DNA from: JAIQFL01 sp035295745 | Lineage (GTDB): Bacteria > Acidobacteriota > Terriglobia > Bryobacterales > Bryobacteraceae | Length of the DNA: 64,000 nt | NCBI GenBank assembly: GCA_035295745.1 | Contig: DATGIL010000051.1 | Location: 1-64,000 of the forward strand | Direction: 5' to 3' | Part shown: in pieces, positions 1-7,494 of the stretch | How the letters are laid out: each line of letters starts with the position of its first letter | Numbering within the stretch: the first letter of the stretch is position 1 | The notes under the pieces: model-generated | The model's input: the letters and a program-made list of their open reading frames with translations, nothing else | Told to the model about the DNA's origin: nothing | Database searches by the model: none | Position numbers and translations under genes: made by a program

Positions 1-1
1 C

Positions 2-424
2 AATGGCAAGTAACGGCGTGCGGATCGCAACGGCAAGGAACGGCGCGCGGATCGCAATGGCAAGGAACGATGCGCGGATCGCAACGGCAAGGAACGATGC
101 GCGGATCGCAATGGCAAGGAACGATGCGCGGATCGCAGCGCGAAGGAAAGGCGCGCGGATCGCAATGGCAAGGAACGATGCGCGGATCGCAATGGCAAGG
201 AACGATGCGCGGATCGCAATGGCAAGGAGCGATGCGCGGATCGCAAGGTTGAGGAACGCTTGCTTACGCGCGCGGATCGCAACGCGCAGGAACGATGCGC
301 GGATCGCAATGGCAAGGAACGGCGCGCGGATCGCAACGGCAAGGAACGGCGCGCGGATCGCAAGGTTGAGGAACGCTTGCTTACGCGCGCGGCTCGCAGC
401 GCCAAGGAACGGCGCGCGGGGGAC
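2..424. repeat. Tandem repeat block, 27-bp units with two 36-bp variants
   Basis: About thirteen 27-bp units (nine at 2-244, three at 281-361, one partial from 398) alternate with two 36-bp units at 245-280 and 362-397. The short unit has the form AAGGAACGATGCGCGGATCG plus a few bases. The long unit is the same sequence with a precise 9-bp insertion, CTTGCTTAC, after GGAACG. Because every length is a multiple of nine, reading frames stay open across the block, which creates spurious repetitive ORFs. The long form contains the core CGCTTGCTTACGCGCGCGG that recurs at 10693, 23583-23901 and 51654-51785. The block abuts the stop codon of the permease at 426. Confidence 0.95.
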
Positions 425-425
425 G

Positions 426-1922
426 TTAGCCTTGTTTGCGATTTAAGACGCTGTGCCGCTGACCGTAGCCAGCATAGATCAGCAGGCCAATCGCCAGCCA
501 GATGCCGAACCTGATCCAGGCGGAGTGAGGCAGGCCCTGCATGATGAACAGGCATCCGGCTGCCGAGAGAATGCAGACGGGCCACACAAACGGGACCCGG
601 AAGGGTCTAGGCCGCTCGGGTTCCTTATAACGCAATACCAGCACTCCGATGCTGACCAGCATAAAGGCAAAGAGCGTCCCGATGTTGGTCAGGTCGTAGG
701 TCTCCGCGTCGTCGCCGATCAGCGACCAGAGGCCCACGAAGAGGCCGGTCAGCAGCGTTGTCGCCCATGGGATTCGGGTGCGCGGATGGATCTTAGCGGC
801 CCATTCGGGCAACAGGCCATCGCGCGCCATGGCAAAGAAGATCCGGGGCTGGCCATATTGAAACACGAGCAGGACAGCCGTCAGCGAGACTGCTGCTCCG
901 AGCGCGACGATCCAGCCCACCGTCTTGAAACCGATCGCTTCCAAAGCGTGTGCCAGCGGGTCGGCCGCGGTTGCCAGTTCTTTATACGGCACCATCCCGG
1001 TGAGCACGGCTCCCACAATCATGTAGATCACGGTGCAAATGGCCAAGCCGCCCAGAATGCCGATGGGAAGATTGCGTTGCGGATTGATCGTCTCTTCCGC
1101 GGCCGTGGAAATGGCATCAAACCCGATGTACGCAAAGAAGACGATGGCGGCGCCCTGGTGGATGCCGCGGAACCCATTGGGCGAGAACGGGTGATAATTC
1201 GCGCCGTTCAAGTGGGTTACGCCGACACAGATAAACAGCGTCAGGGCCAACAGTTTGATCACAACCATGATGTTGTTGGCGGTGACGCTTTCGCGCGCTC
1301 CCCGCAACAGCAGCCAGGTGATCAGCATAACGATCGCGAACGCCGGGAGATTGATCAGAATGGGGATGCCGGCGATGTGAGGGGCAGAATTCAGTAAGTC
1401 GTGGATCTTCGGATCGGAGCTGACCAACGCTCTCCGATACCCGGTGGTAATCCAGACCGGAAGTTGCACGCCGAATCCGCGGAGCAAGGTATTGAAGTAA
1501 TCGCCCCACGAGATGGCAACGGCGACATTGCCAACTGCGTATTCGAGGATCAGGTCCCAACCGATGATCCAGGCGATGAGTTCTCCGAGGGTCGCATAGG
1601 AGTAGGCGTACGCGCTGCCCGCCTGGGGAATCATCGAGGCCAACTCGGCGTAGCAGAGCCCCGCCAGGGCGCAGGCGGCACCGAGTAGAAGGAAGGAGAA
1701 GACCAGGGCGGGTCCGGCTCCTACGCGGATGACCTCACCATTGGGGCCTAACTGTCCTGCAGCGGCGGTGCCGATCGCTCCAAAAATACCGGCGCCGATG
1801 ACGGCGCCGATCGCCAGCATGATCAGATCGCCGGCGCGAAGGCTGCGTTTCAATCCGCCCGAGCCCTCGGTCTCGGCTACCAGCGCGGCAATCGGCTTCC
1901 GCTGAAAGAGTTGGGACACCAA
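426..1922 (-). CDS. APC-family amino acid permease
   Basis: A 498-residue polytopic inner-membrane protein of the amino acid-polyamine-organocation family, resembling the cationic amino acid transporter / YfnA-type branch. About 12 hydrophobic segments can be seen. The first carries AIGAVIGAGIF (residues 37-47), the unwound TM1 glycine motif that binds the substrate backbone in APC transporters. The soluble N-terminus contains LKRSLRAGDL, typical of the branch. It should import, or exchange by proton coupling, an amino acid whose identity cannot be read from sequence. It is transcribed alone toward the tandem repeat block, which starts right after its stop. Length fits the family. Confidence 0.9.
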   Translation of the reverse strand: MVSQLFQRKPIAALVAETEGSGGLKRSLRAGDLIMLAIGAVIGAGIFGAIGTAAAGQLGPNGEVIRVGAGPALVFSFLLLGAACALAGLCYAELASMIPQAGSAYAYSYATLGELIAWIIGWDLILEYAVGNVAVAISWGDYFNTLLRGFGVQLPVWITTGYRRALVSSDPKIHDLLNSAPHIAGIPILINLPAFAIVMLITWLLLRGARESVTANNIMVVIKLLALTLFICVGVTHLNGANYHPFSPNGFRGIHQGAAIVFFAYIGFDAISTAAEETINPQRNLPIGILGGLAICTVIYMIVGAVLTGMVPYKELATAADPLAHALEAIGFKTVGWIVALGAAVSLTAVLLVFQYGQPRIFFAMARDGLLPEWAAKIHPRTRIPWATTLLTGLFVGLWSLIGDDAETYDLTNIGTLFAFMLVSIGVLVLRYKEPERPRPFRVPFVWPVCILSAAGCLFIMQGLPHSAWIRFGIWLAIGLLIYAGYGQRHSVLNRKQG

Positions 1923-2019
1923 AGAATTCTACCAGACAACGCCGGGATTACCAGTTTGGGAACGGATTTCCGTATGGTCCAGTGTGCCGGGGAAGAGGCA
2001 CAGACGGAAGGGGAAGACG

Positions 2020-2799
2020 ATGAGAAAGCATTCGAAGATCAGTTCCCGAGTGGCCGTGGGCATGCTGTTGACGGCGGCTTCGCTGTTGGCTCAACGGGGT
2101 CAGCCGGAGCGGATGCCGCAGCAGGCGCCCAACCTGAGCAGACTCTCCACGATGATGCGGATGATCGAGACCGGAGTGACCCCATCAGACTTGGCCGCGA
2201 TGCGCGCGAAGAACAATATGGCGATCTCGTATCTGCTGGCGGCATGGCGCGACATCTTCGCCGGGTCGATGGCGCCGCCGGCGTTCCGGCCGTTCACGGC
2301 GGAGATGGGAACTTCGGGATGCGGTCCCGTGCATCTCAATAACGCGGAGTACTGCTCGTCCGATCACACCATTTATTACGACGAGATCTTCCTCGCGACG
2401 GTGATGAAGGAAGCGGCGGGCAATCTGGGGACAGATGGCGATTATGCTCCGATCACGGTGCTGGCGCATGAGTTCGGGCACGCCGTGGCGATCGAGAAGG
2501 GATACCACGAGCGCATCTCGCTGTTTGCGGAGAACGCCGCGGATTGCGTCGCGGGCGTGATCACGGCGTGGGCGCAGCGCGACGGCCACATCGATCGGGG
2601 CGATCTGGAGGAAGCGCAGTATGCACTGTCGCATGCGACGGATCCTCCCGGACAGACGCTGGTCGCCCAGCTTCTCGACCCAAGCGCCCACGGAAATCGT
2701 TATCAGCGATTGGGGGCGTTCACGTCCGGTCTGTCGAGTGGAAACATGCGAGTGTGCGTGCCGTCAAGCGCTCCTGGAAACTATCGGGGCACGCGGTAA
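2020..2799 (+). CDS. Secreted putative neutral zinc metallopeptidase
   Basis: A 259-residue protein beginning with a signal peptide (MRKHSKISSRVAVGMLL..., cleavage probably near ASLLAQ). ATG 2020 is chosen over GTG 1984 because GGAAGGGG lies just upstream and the signal peptide begins there. The zinc site is HEFGH (residues 150-154), followed by an ENAADC motif (Glu171) as probable third ligand, then a GDLEEA helix and a C-terminal SAHGNRYQR segment. This series is typical of the YpfJ-like Zn_peptidase family (PF04228). The substrate is unknown. The gene converges on the downstream SDR with about 20 bp between stops. Confidence 0.8.
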   Translation: MRKHSKISSRVAVGMLLTAASLLAQRGQPERMPQQAPNLSRLSTMMRMIETGVTPSDLAAMRAKNNMAISYLLAAWRDIFAGSMAPPAFRPFTAEMGTSGCGPVHLNNAEYCSSDHTIYYDEIFLATVMKEAAGNLGTDGDYAPITVLAHEFGHAVAIEKGYHERISLFAENAADCVAGVITAWAQRDGHIDRGDLEEAQYALSHATDPPGQTLVAQLLDPSAHGNRYQRLGAFTSGLSSGNMRVCVPSSAPGNYRGTR

Positions 2800-2819
2800 T
2801 GCAGATGTGCCGGCAGTTT

Positions 2820-3572
2820 TTACGTGCCTGGGACGGCGCCGCCATCGACGCCGAGGACGGCGCCGCTGACGAACGAGGCGGCGTCGGAGGCCAGCCAAAG
2901 GTAAGCGTCCGCAATATCTTCCGGCTGGCCCATCCGTCCGAGCGGCGTATGACCAATCAGGCCCTTCTGAATCTTCTCGGGCATCTGTCGGACCATCTCG
3001 GTGGCGATGTATCCCGGAGCGACAGCGTTTACGCGAATGCGGTATTTACCCAGTTCTCTCGCCCATACCCGCGTCATGCCGATGACGCCGGCCTTCGAAG
3101 CCACGTAGTTCGTCTGGCCGAAGTTCCCGTTGACGCCGACCACGCTGGAAGCGTTGAGGATTACACCGCCACCCCCGTGGATCATGGACGGCGCCACCGC
3201 GCGCGTGCAAGTGAACACTCCCCGCAAATTGACGTCGATCACGGAATTGAACTGCTCATCGCTCATGGTCCCGAGCAGCGTACCGTCCTTATACTTCACT
3301 AACTGGCCGTCGCGCAGGATGCCGGCGTTGTTGACGAGGACGTAAACGGGACCCCATTGGCTGGTCACTTCCGCCAGAGCCGCCTCTACCGAGGCACCGC
3401 TGGTGACATCCACTTTTTGAAAAATACCGCCGGCCTGCGCTTCTCCCTCGCGGACGTCCCAGGAGGCAACGCGGCAACCCTCCTCGGCGAAACGGCGCGC
3501 AGTGGCGAGACCGATTCCGGCAGCGCCCCCCGTCACGATGACGACTCTATTCTGCAATCCGGTTTGAATCAT
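2820..3572 (-). CDS. SDR-family oxidoreductase, FabG-like
   Basis: A 250-residue classical short-chain dehydrogenase. The Rossmann glycine motif TGGAAGIG is at residues 14-21, NNAG follows in the middle, and the catalytic Ser and the YVASK (YxxxK) pair are present. The C-terminus has the GAVLGVDGG ending usual in 3-oxoacyl-ACP reductases. The reaction is probably NAD(P)H-dependent reduction of a beta-ketoacyl or similar carbonyl substrate in the cytoplasm. The start lies 4 bp after the stop of the DUF4338 gene upstream on the same strand, so the two may be co-transcribed, although the functions look unrelated. Substrate is not assignable from sequence. Confidence 0.88.
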   Translation of the reverse strand: MIQTGLQNRVVIVTGGAAGIGLATARRFAEEGCRVASWDVREGEAQAGGIFQKVDVTSGASVEAALAEVTSQWGPVYVLVNNAGILRDGQLVKYKDGTLLGTMSDEQFNSVIDVNLRGVFTCTRAVAPSMIHGGGGVILNASSVVGVNGNFGQTNYVASKAGVIGMTRVWARELGKYRIRVNAVAPGYIATEMVRQMPEKIQKGLIGHTPLGRMGQPEDIADAYLWLASDAASFVSGAVLGVDGGAVPGT

Positions 3573-3576
3573 CGAT

Positions 3577-4593
3577 TCAGCACTGCCGCAGTGGGGCGCG
3601 GAGGACGCGAGAGGAAGGCTCCGGCACGAGGCGGATTCCGGTTGGGGCGGCGTCGACGGATGCCGCGGCGGCGACGGCCACGGCGCGCTCGCGTGGGGGT
3701 TCGCGCAGCTGCTTCTGCCAGCTACGGACCATCGGATAGAGGAAAATCTCTTTGCGCGAATTCTGTGTTTGGTTGAAGCGATCCATGCGGCCCCGCCCGG
3801 TAGTAATGCCGACGCTTACCCAATTGGCAGCCCGATAACAAGTTCCAGGATATTGATCGCGATCCACCAGGGTCTCCATGAGGACGGGACGAACGCCGTA
3901 AAACTTCTCCCAATCCACACGGAGTTGTTGGATCGACAGGCCCAGGATGTGGCTTGCCAGATGTGGAATCTTCACCCACGGCATGATCAGAAATCGCGAC
4001 TGGTTGATGATCCGCGGCAGATTCTGGGGGCGGACATCGGCGTTCCACCCGATATATTCATCACGCGGCGCCATTTTCCAGGCCGCGCTGGTGAATAGGA
4101 GGCATGCCAGGAGCTGGTTGGGGTCATGCCGGGAACGGATAAAATAGCGCAACTGCGCACCGCACGCCTGCTTGTGGCCGAGGTAGTGATAACGATGGAT
4201 GAACTGGCGGAATAAGAGCCGCGCATCGGCATCTTCGATGCGTTCAAAGATGACGGGGGCGTACTGCGATAACGGCCCATTGAGCGGAGGTTGGGGATCG
4301 GTGGCGTGGTCCGGGGCGATCTCACGGGCGGGCCGCTTGATCATCGGCTTGGGCTCGGGAAGCCAGGGCAGCATACCTCGCTCACGCAGGTTCTGGAGGA
4401 AAAGATAGCACTCGGTCGATTTCAGGCCGCCGTTGGGCCTGCGCCACTCCAACAACTCGCAGACGGTTCCGGCTAGTTCGGTCAATGGAAGTTTGCAGAA
4501 ATCACGAGTGATTTCCTCAATGAGCTGCCACTCCTTGTCGGTTACTTCATGGCCGACAAAATTACGGGGAGAGCCACCAATTCTGACCGGCAT
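3577..4593 (-). CDS. Orphan DUF4338 (DruA-like) protein
   Basis: A 338-residue protein of the DUF4338 family, which includes DruA of the Druantia anti-phage system. The N-terminus has the family helical region with LLEWRRPNGGLKS. The core shows HYLGHK, GAQLRYFI, a hydrophobic segment ending AAWKMAPRDEYIGW, NQSRFLIMPW, LASHILGLS, then DWEKFYG, GTCYRAANW and GITTGRGRMD. ATG 4593 is chosen because the longer frame would overlap the desaturase gene. About 40 residues after FLYPMVRSWQKQLR are low-complexity and probably a run-on. No DruB-E gene is nearby, so this is a solitary copy. Solitary DUF4338 genes could be mobile or defence-related; the role here is unknown. Confidence 0.82.
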   Translation of the reverse strand: MPVRIGGSPRNFVGHEVTDKEWQLIEEITRDFCKLPLTELAGTVCELLEWRRPNGGLKSTECYLFLQNLRERGMLPWLPEPKPMIKRPAREIAPDHATDPQPPLNGPLSQYAPVIFERIEDADARLLFRQFIHRYHYLGHKQACGAQLRYFIRSRHDPNQLLACLLFTSAAWKMAPRDEYIGWNADVRPQNLPRIINQSRFLIMPWVKIPHLASHILGLSIQQLRVDWEKFYGVRPVLMETLVDRDQYPGTCYRAANWVSVGITTGRGRMDRFNQTQNSRKEIFLYPMVRSWQKQLREPPRERAVAVAAAASVDAAPTGIRLVPEPSSRVLRAPLRQC

Positions 4594-4658
4594 CGGCTTC
4601 GAAAAACACCTCCCCACCAGATTACAGGAAAGCGCGCCGATCGTGTCCAGAAAAGTCG

Positions 4659-4676
4659 CATTTTTACATAAAAATG
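4659..4676. promoter_or_regulatory. AT-rich inverted repeat upstream of the DUF4338 gene
   Basis: CATTTTTA and TAAAAATG form a perfect 8-bp inverted repeat around a 2-bp centre. It sits between the desaturase stop and the DUF4338 start in otherwise GC-rich DNA. It may be an operator or part of the DUF4338 promoter. The lack of a GC-rich stem argues against an intrinsic terminator. Confidence 0.4.
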
Positions 4677-4678
4677 TT

Positions 4679-5731
4679 TTAGGAATGTTGGGACGCTTCC
4701 AGAAACTCGATATCGGGTTTAACCTCGGCGGTGAGCGCCACGTGGCCCCTCTCGGTGCGGGCCTGGCGCGAGAACAGGCACAGGCCCGGGTCAAAAACGA
4801 ACTTGATCAAGAGCTTGGTCCACGAGGTGTGGTACACCAGCGAATCGTACAGCTCCGGGGCGGCGCTTCGGATCTTGGGAAGGTGGTTCCACGGCACCGA
4901 CGGAAGGTCGTGGTGCTCATTGTGGTATCCAACGTTGAAGGCAACTTTGTTGAAGGGCCCATAGTAGCTGTAGGTCTCCTGAGGAGGCGCCACCAGGTAA
5001 TGCTCCTGGATCCAGCGAGCGCCCAGCGGATGCAGCCCCACGGAAAAGAAGAACGATGCCGCGAGATATGCGATCGCCTTCGGACCAAAGAAGGCGTAGA
5101 TTGCAAGGTCAAAGGCGATCTGAACCACAAAGTTCAACACGATCCATCGGTCGAACATGCGGATTTCCTTAAGACGAGGAGGCCGGGTGACTTGAAAAAT
5201 GGGAAACAGCAGCAGCCAAAGAGCCTTGCCGATGGCGGAATTCCCAATCAACCGGGCTTCCCAATAACTGGGCAGGTCGGCATCCAGATCGTAGACCCCC
5301 TGGAAGGCATGGTGCTTCATGTGATACCGCTGGAACGAGACGGCGCTCGGCAGAAGATGCGGCAAATTGGCCGCGATGGACGCACAGGTGTTGAGATAGA
5401 CCTTCGAGAAAATCAGGTTGTGCGAGCACTCATGAATGAGCGTCCACAAAGCATGACTCACGCAGGCGCCAACGGTGAATGCGGCTAAAAAGATCACCCA
5501 CCAGGGTGAGTCTTTTACGAGTATCCCGACGCCGACCTGGAGCGAAACGCAACCCAGGATGATTAGGGCCGTATAAGGATTTTTGCCGATAAACCGCCGC
5601 AATTCCGGGTGGCTGCGCAACAGTATCTTGGTACGGTCGCGATGTGGCTCCTGGGATTGCGAGTATAGAAACTCTTTTGTGTGTGATCGCACGTCGGATG
5701 CAAGTATAGTGGAACTCGACGCATATAGCAA
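4679..5731 (-). CDS. Membrane fatty acid desaturase resembling sphingolipid delta-4 desaturase (DES)
   Basis: A 350-residue di-iron membrane desaturase. The three histidine boxes are HECSHN, HMKHH and HNEHH. The N-terminal segment (EFLYSQSQEPHRDRTKILL, then HPELRRFIGKNP) matches the lipid-desaturase N-terminal domain of eukaryotic dihydroceramide delta-4 desaturases (DEGS). The C-terminal half has the same LHPLGARWIQEHY, ETYSYYGPFNKVAFNVGYHN and PKIRSAAPELYD pattern. Four or more membrane helices are evident. The family reaction is O2-dependent introduction of a double bond into a lipid-linked acyl or long-chain-base chain. Sphingolipid substrate in this bacterium is inferred from similarity only. 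It is the only lipid-desaturation gene visible here. Confidence 0.85.
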   Translation of the reverse strand: MLYASSSTILASDVRSHTKEFLYSQSQEPHRDRTKILLRSHPELRRFIGKNPYTALIILGCVSLQVGVGILVKDSPWWVIFLAAFTVGACVSHALWTLIHECSHNLIFSKVYLNTCASIAANLPHLLPSAVSFQRYHMKHHAFQGVYDLDADLPSYWEARLIGNSAIGKALWLLLFPIFQVTRPPRLKEIRMFDRWIVLNFVVQIAFDLAIYAFFGPKAIAYLAASFFFSVGLHPLGARWIQEHYLVAPPQETYSYYGPFNKVAFNVGYHNEHHDLPSVPWNHLPKIRSAAPELYDSLVYHTSWTKLLIKFVFDPGLCLFSRQARTERGHVALTAEVKPDIEFLEASQHS

Positions 5732-5762
5732 AGCCGGGGCATGCGATCGATTGCCCCGTGGA

Positions 5763-6539
5763 TCAGTTCTCGACGGGCACCTTCTCCGCGTGATCGACCA
5801 CTACGAGATCGAGATTCATCTTCTTCGATTCCAACTTCAGCCCCAGCTCTTCTTGCAGGCCCATAGTGATGAGCGATAGCGGGTCGGGAGGGGCGCCTCC
5901 CGCCGTTGGCTGCATCTCGGAGAGGTACTTGGCGACGTTGATGGTGAGGTCGTAGCGGCCTTTCAGGTCCGTCTGGTCGACTACGGGCGCACGGAAAATA
6001 TTCGAGAGCATCTCGGTCAACTGGGAAACGGGCGCGTGCTGCACCGTGACCACCATGCGCTTCTGGTCGGGCTGCATACTGAACTCGCCATCCTCTTTGG
6101 ATTCGTGAACCTTGGGACCGCCCTTGCCCACCAACAGCACATACGCAGAAAACTCCTTGGTTTGGTGGTGGACCTCGAGCTTGAAGCGGTCCGCCAGTAG
6201 CACCTGCAGCATCAACCGAAGCTGATCCTCGTTGACGGTTCCGGCGGACTTGGCGTTAATATCGTAGCGCTCCGACTGCAGCCAGTCCGGCCCCGAAACC
6301 TGGTAGTCGAAGACGTGATAAGCCCAGCGGATGGCGGATTTCAGACTGACGTTCCGCATGGTGAGGGAGTCGGGGCTGGTCTGGATATTCTCGCGGCGGC
6401 TGCCCTCACCGCCGGCTTTACCGATGGTACTGACCCGGACGGAAGCCACCTCAAAAGAAGGAGGGGCGGCGGCAGGCTGGGCAAATGCGCCAGCGGATGC
6501 GAGGACGAACAGGCTGGTGCCGAAGGTAGATCGCAACAT
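5763..6539 (-). CDS. TIGR03435 family protein
   Basis: A 258-residue secreted or periplasmic protein with an N-terminal signal peptide (MLRSTFGTSLFVLASAGAFA). It has the signature segments of TIGR03435, a family greatly expanded in Solibacter-like acidobacteria: FEVASVRVS after the signal, SLKSAIRWAYHV, RYDINAKSAG, LRLMLQVLLADRFKLEVH, ETKE-like HQTKEFSAYVL, GKGGPKVHES, and DLKGRYDLTI near the C-terminus. The ATG at 6539 is chosen because the signal peptide starts there; the open frame extends 35 codons further without plausible coding. The function of the family is unknown. It is divergent from yceI with a short shared promoter region. Confidence 0.88.
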   Translation of the reverse strand: MLRSTFGTSLFVLASAGAFAQPAAAPPSFEVASVRVSTIGKAGGEGSRRENIQTSPDSLTMRNVSLKSAIRWAYHVFDYQVSGPDWLQSERYDINAKSAGTVNEDQLRLMLQVLLADRFKLEVHHQTKEFSAYVLLVGKGGPKVHESKEDGEFSMQPDQKRMVVTVQHAPVSQLTEMLSNIFRAPVVDQTDLKGRYDLTINVAKYLSEMQPTAGGAPPDPLSLITMGLQEELGLKLESKKMNLDLVVVDHAEKVPVEN

Positions 6540-6661
6540 TTGTGATTTTTCCGGTCTTCCTGGATGACGCGTGTGAAGGCTTGAAATTAGTCGCGAATCC
6601 TTTTCGCCCCTCGCTCCATCTATCTTGATGTCGAGATAATCCATTCGAGAGGAACTTCCAT

Positions 6662-7192
6662 ATGAAAAGCACCTACAACATCGACCCTGCGCACTCCACT
6701 GCGCATTTCACCGTCCGGCACATGATGATTACGAACGTACGCGGCTCGTTCGGCAGCGTCAAAGGCACGGTGGTCTATGATCCGGCAGATCCCGCAGCAT
6801 CGGGCGTCGATGCCGAGATCGATGTCACCTCCATCAATTCGAATGACGCGCAGCGCGACGCGCACCTGAAGAGCGCAGACTTCCTGGATGTAGAACATTT
6901 CCCTGCGATTACGTTTAAGAGCACAAAGGTAGAAGCGGATAGTCCGGAGGAGGGAAAGGTCACCGGAGATCTGACGATTCATGGTGTGACCAAGAGTGTC
7001 GTCCTCAAGGTGGAAGGGCCGACCGCCGAGACGAAGGATCCGTGGGGCAACACGCGAATGGGAGCCTCGGCGACAACCAAGATCAAGCGCGGCGATTTTG
7101 GATTGAAGTACAACGCGGTGCTGGAAACGGGCGGCTTGCTGATCGGCGACGACGTGAAGATCGAGATCGAAGTTTCGCTGATCAAGGCGTGA
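6662..7192 (+). CDS. YceI family lipid-binding-fold protein
   Basis: A 176-residue YceI-domain protein. It opens with YNIDPAHSTAHFTVRHMM and contains GSFGSVKGTVVYD, the DxxSINSND segment, RDAHLKSADFLDVEHFPAITFKS, then LTIHGVTKSVVL and a GDDVKIEIEVSL end. These are the canonical blocks of the lipocalin-like YceI barrel that binds isoprenoid-type amphiphiles. Unlike E. coli YceI no signal peptide is present, so this copy is probably cytoplasmic. The start has GAGGAAC a few bases upstream. It converges with the small gene at 7196-7456. Confidence 0.92.
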   Translation: MKSTYNIDPAHSTAHFTVRHMMITNVRGSFGSVKGTVVYDPADPAASGVDAEIDVTSINSNDAQRDAHLKSADFLDVEHFPAITFKSTKVEADSPEEGKVTGDLTIHGVTKSVVLKVEGPTAETKDPWGNTRMGASATTKIKRGDFGLKYNAVLETGGLLIGDDVKIEIEVSLIKA

Positions 7193-7195
7193 GGT

Positions 7196-7456
7196 TCAAT
7201 TCGGGCAACTGATGGCTTCGGGGGGCAGCGGAAGCGCGGAGACGTGGTGGCCGGTTCGAGACTGGTGCTCCCGTAATCTGCGCCATGCCTCCCACAGGCG
7301 GGAGTTGGCCCGCATTTCCGCGCAATCGCCGGGGTTCAAGGATTGGATCCAGGTTTCGAGGCTGATCGAGGGCGGTTGGGGAAGATGTTGGCGGATGTCG
7401 TGAGCGGTCTCGCGCAGGGCGTGATAAAGGGCCAGACACTCGTTACAGGTTGGCAT
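7196..7456 (-). CDS. Small CxxC-containing hypothetical protein
   Basis: An 86-residue ORF that begins MPTCNECLALYHALRETA and is helical and polar thereafter, ending LPPEAISCPN. The N-terminal CNEC could bind a metal or form a disulfide. It is placed tightly between yceI (4 bp after the convergent stop) and the ggt start 39 bp away on the other strand, which supports a real gene. No Shine-Dalgarno is obvious. I do not recognise the family; a small regulatory or chaperone-like protein is possible, and a chance ORF cannot be excluded. Confidence 0.5.
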   Translation of the reverse strand: MPTCNECLALYHALRETAHDIRQHLPQPPSISLETWIQSLNPGDCAEMRANSRLWEAWRRLREHQSRTGHHVSALPLPPEAISCPN

Positions 7457-7494
7457 GGCTATAGCTTATCCCGCCCGTGATACACTCCGTACCT

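Noticed and set aside
3..446. 147-residue repetitive ORF through the 27/36-bp repeats
   Set aside because: It is open only because repeat lengths are multiples of three. It has no ribosome-binding site and other frames are equally open.
3577..4593. Complete Druantia defence system
   Set aside because: Only the DruA-like gene is present; no large DruE-type helicase or other partners are near.
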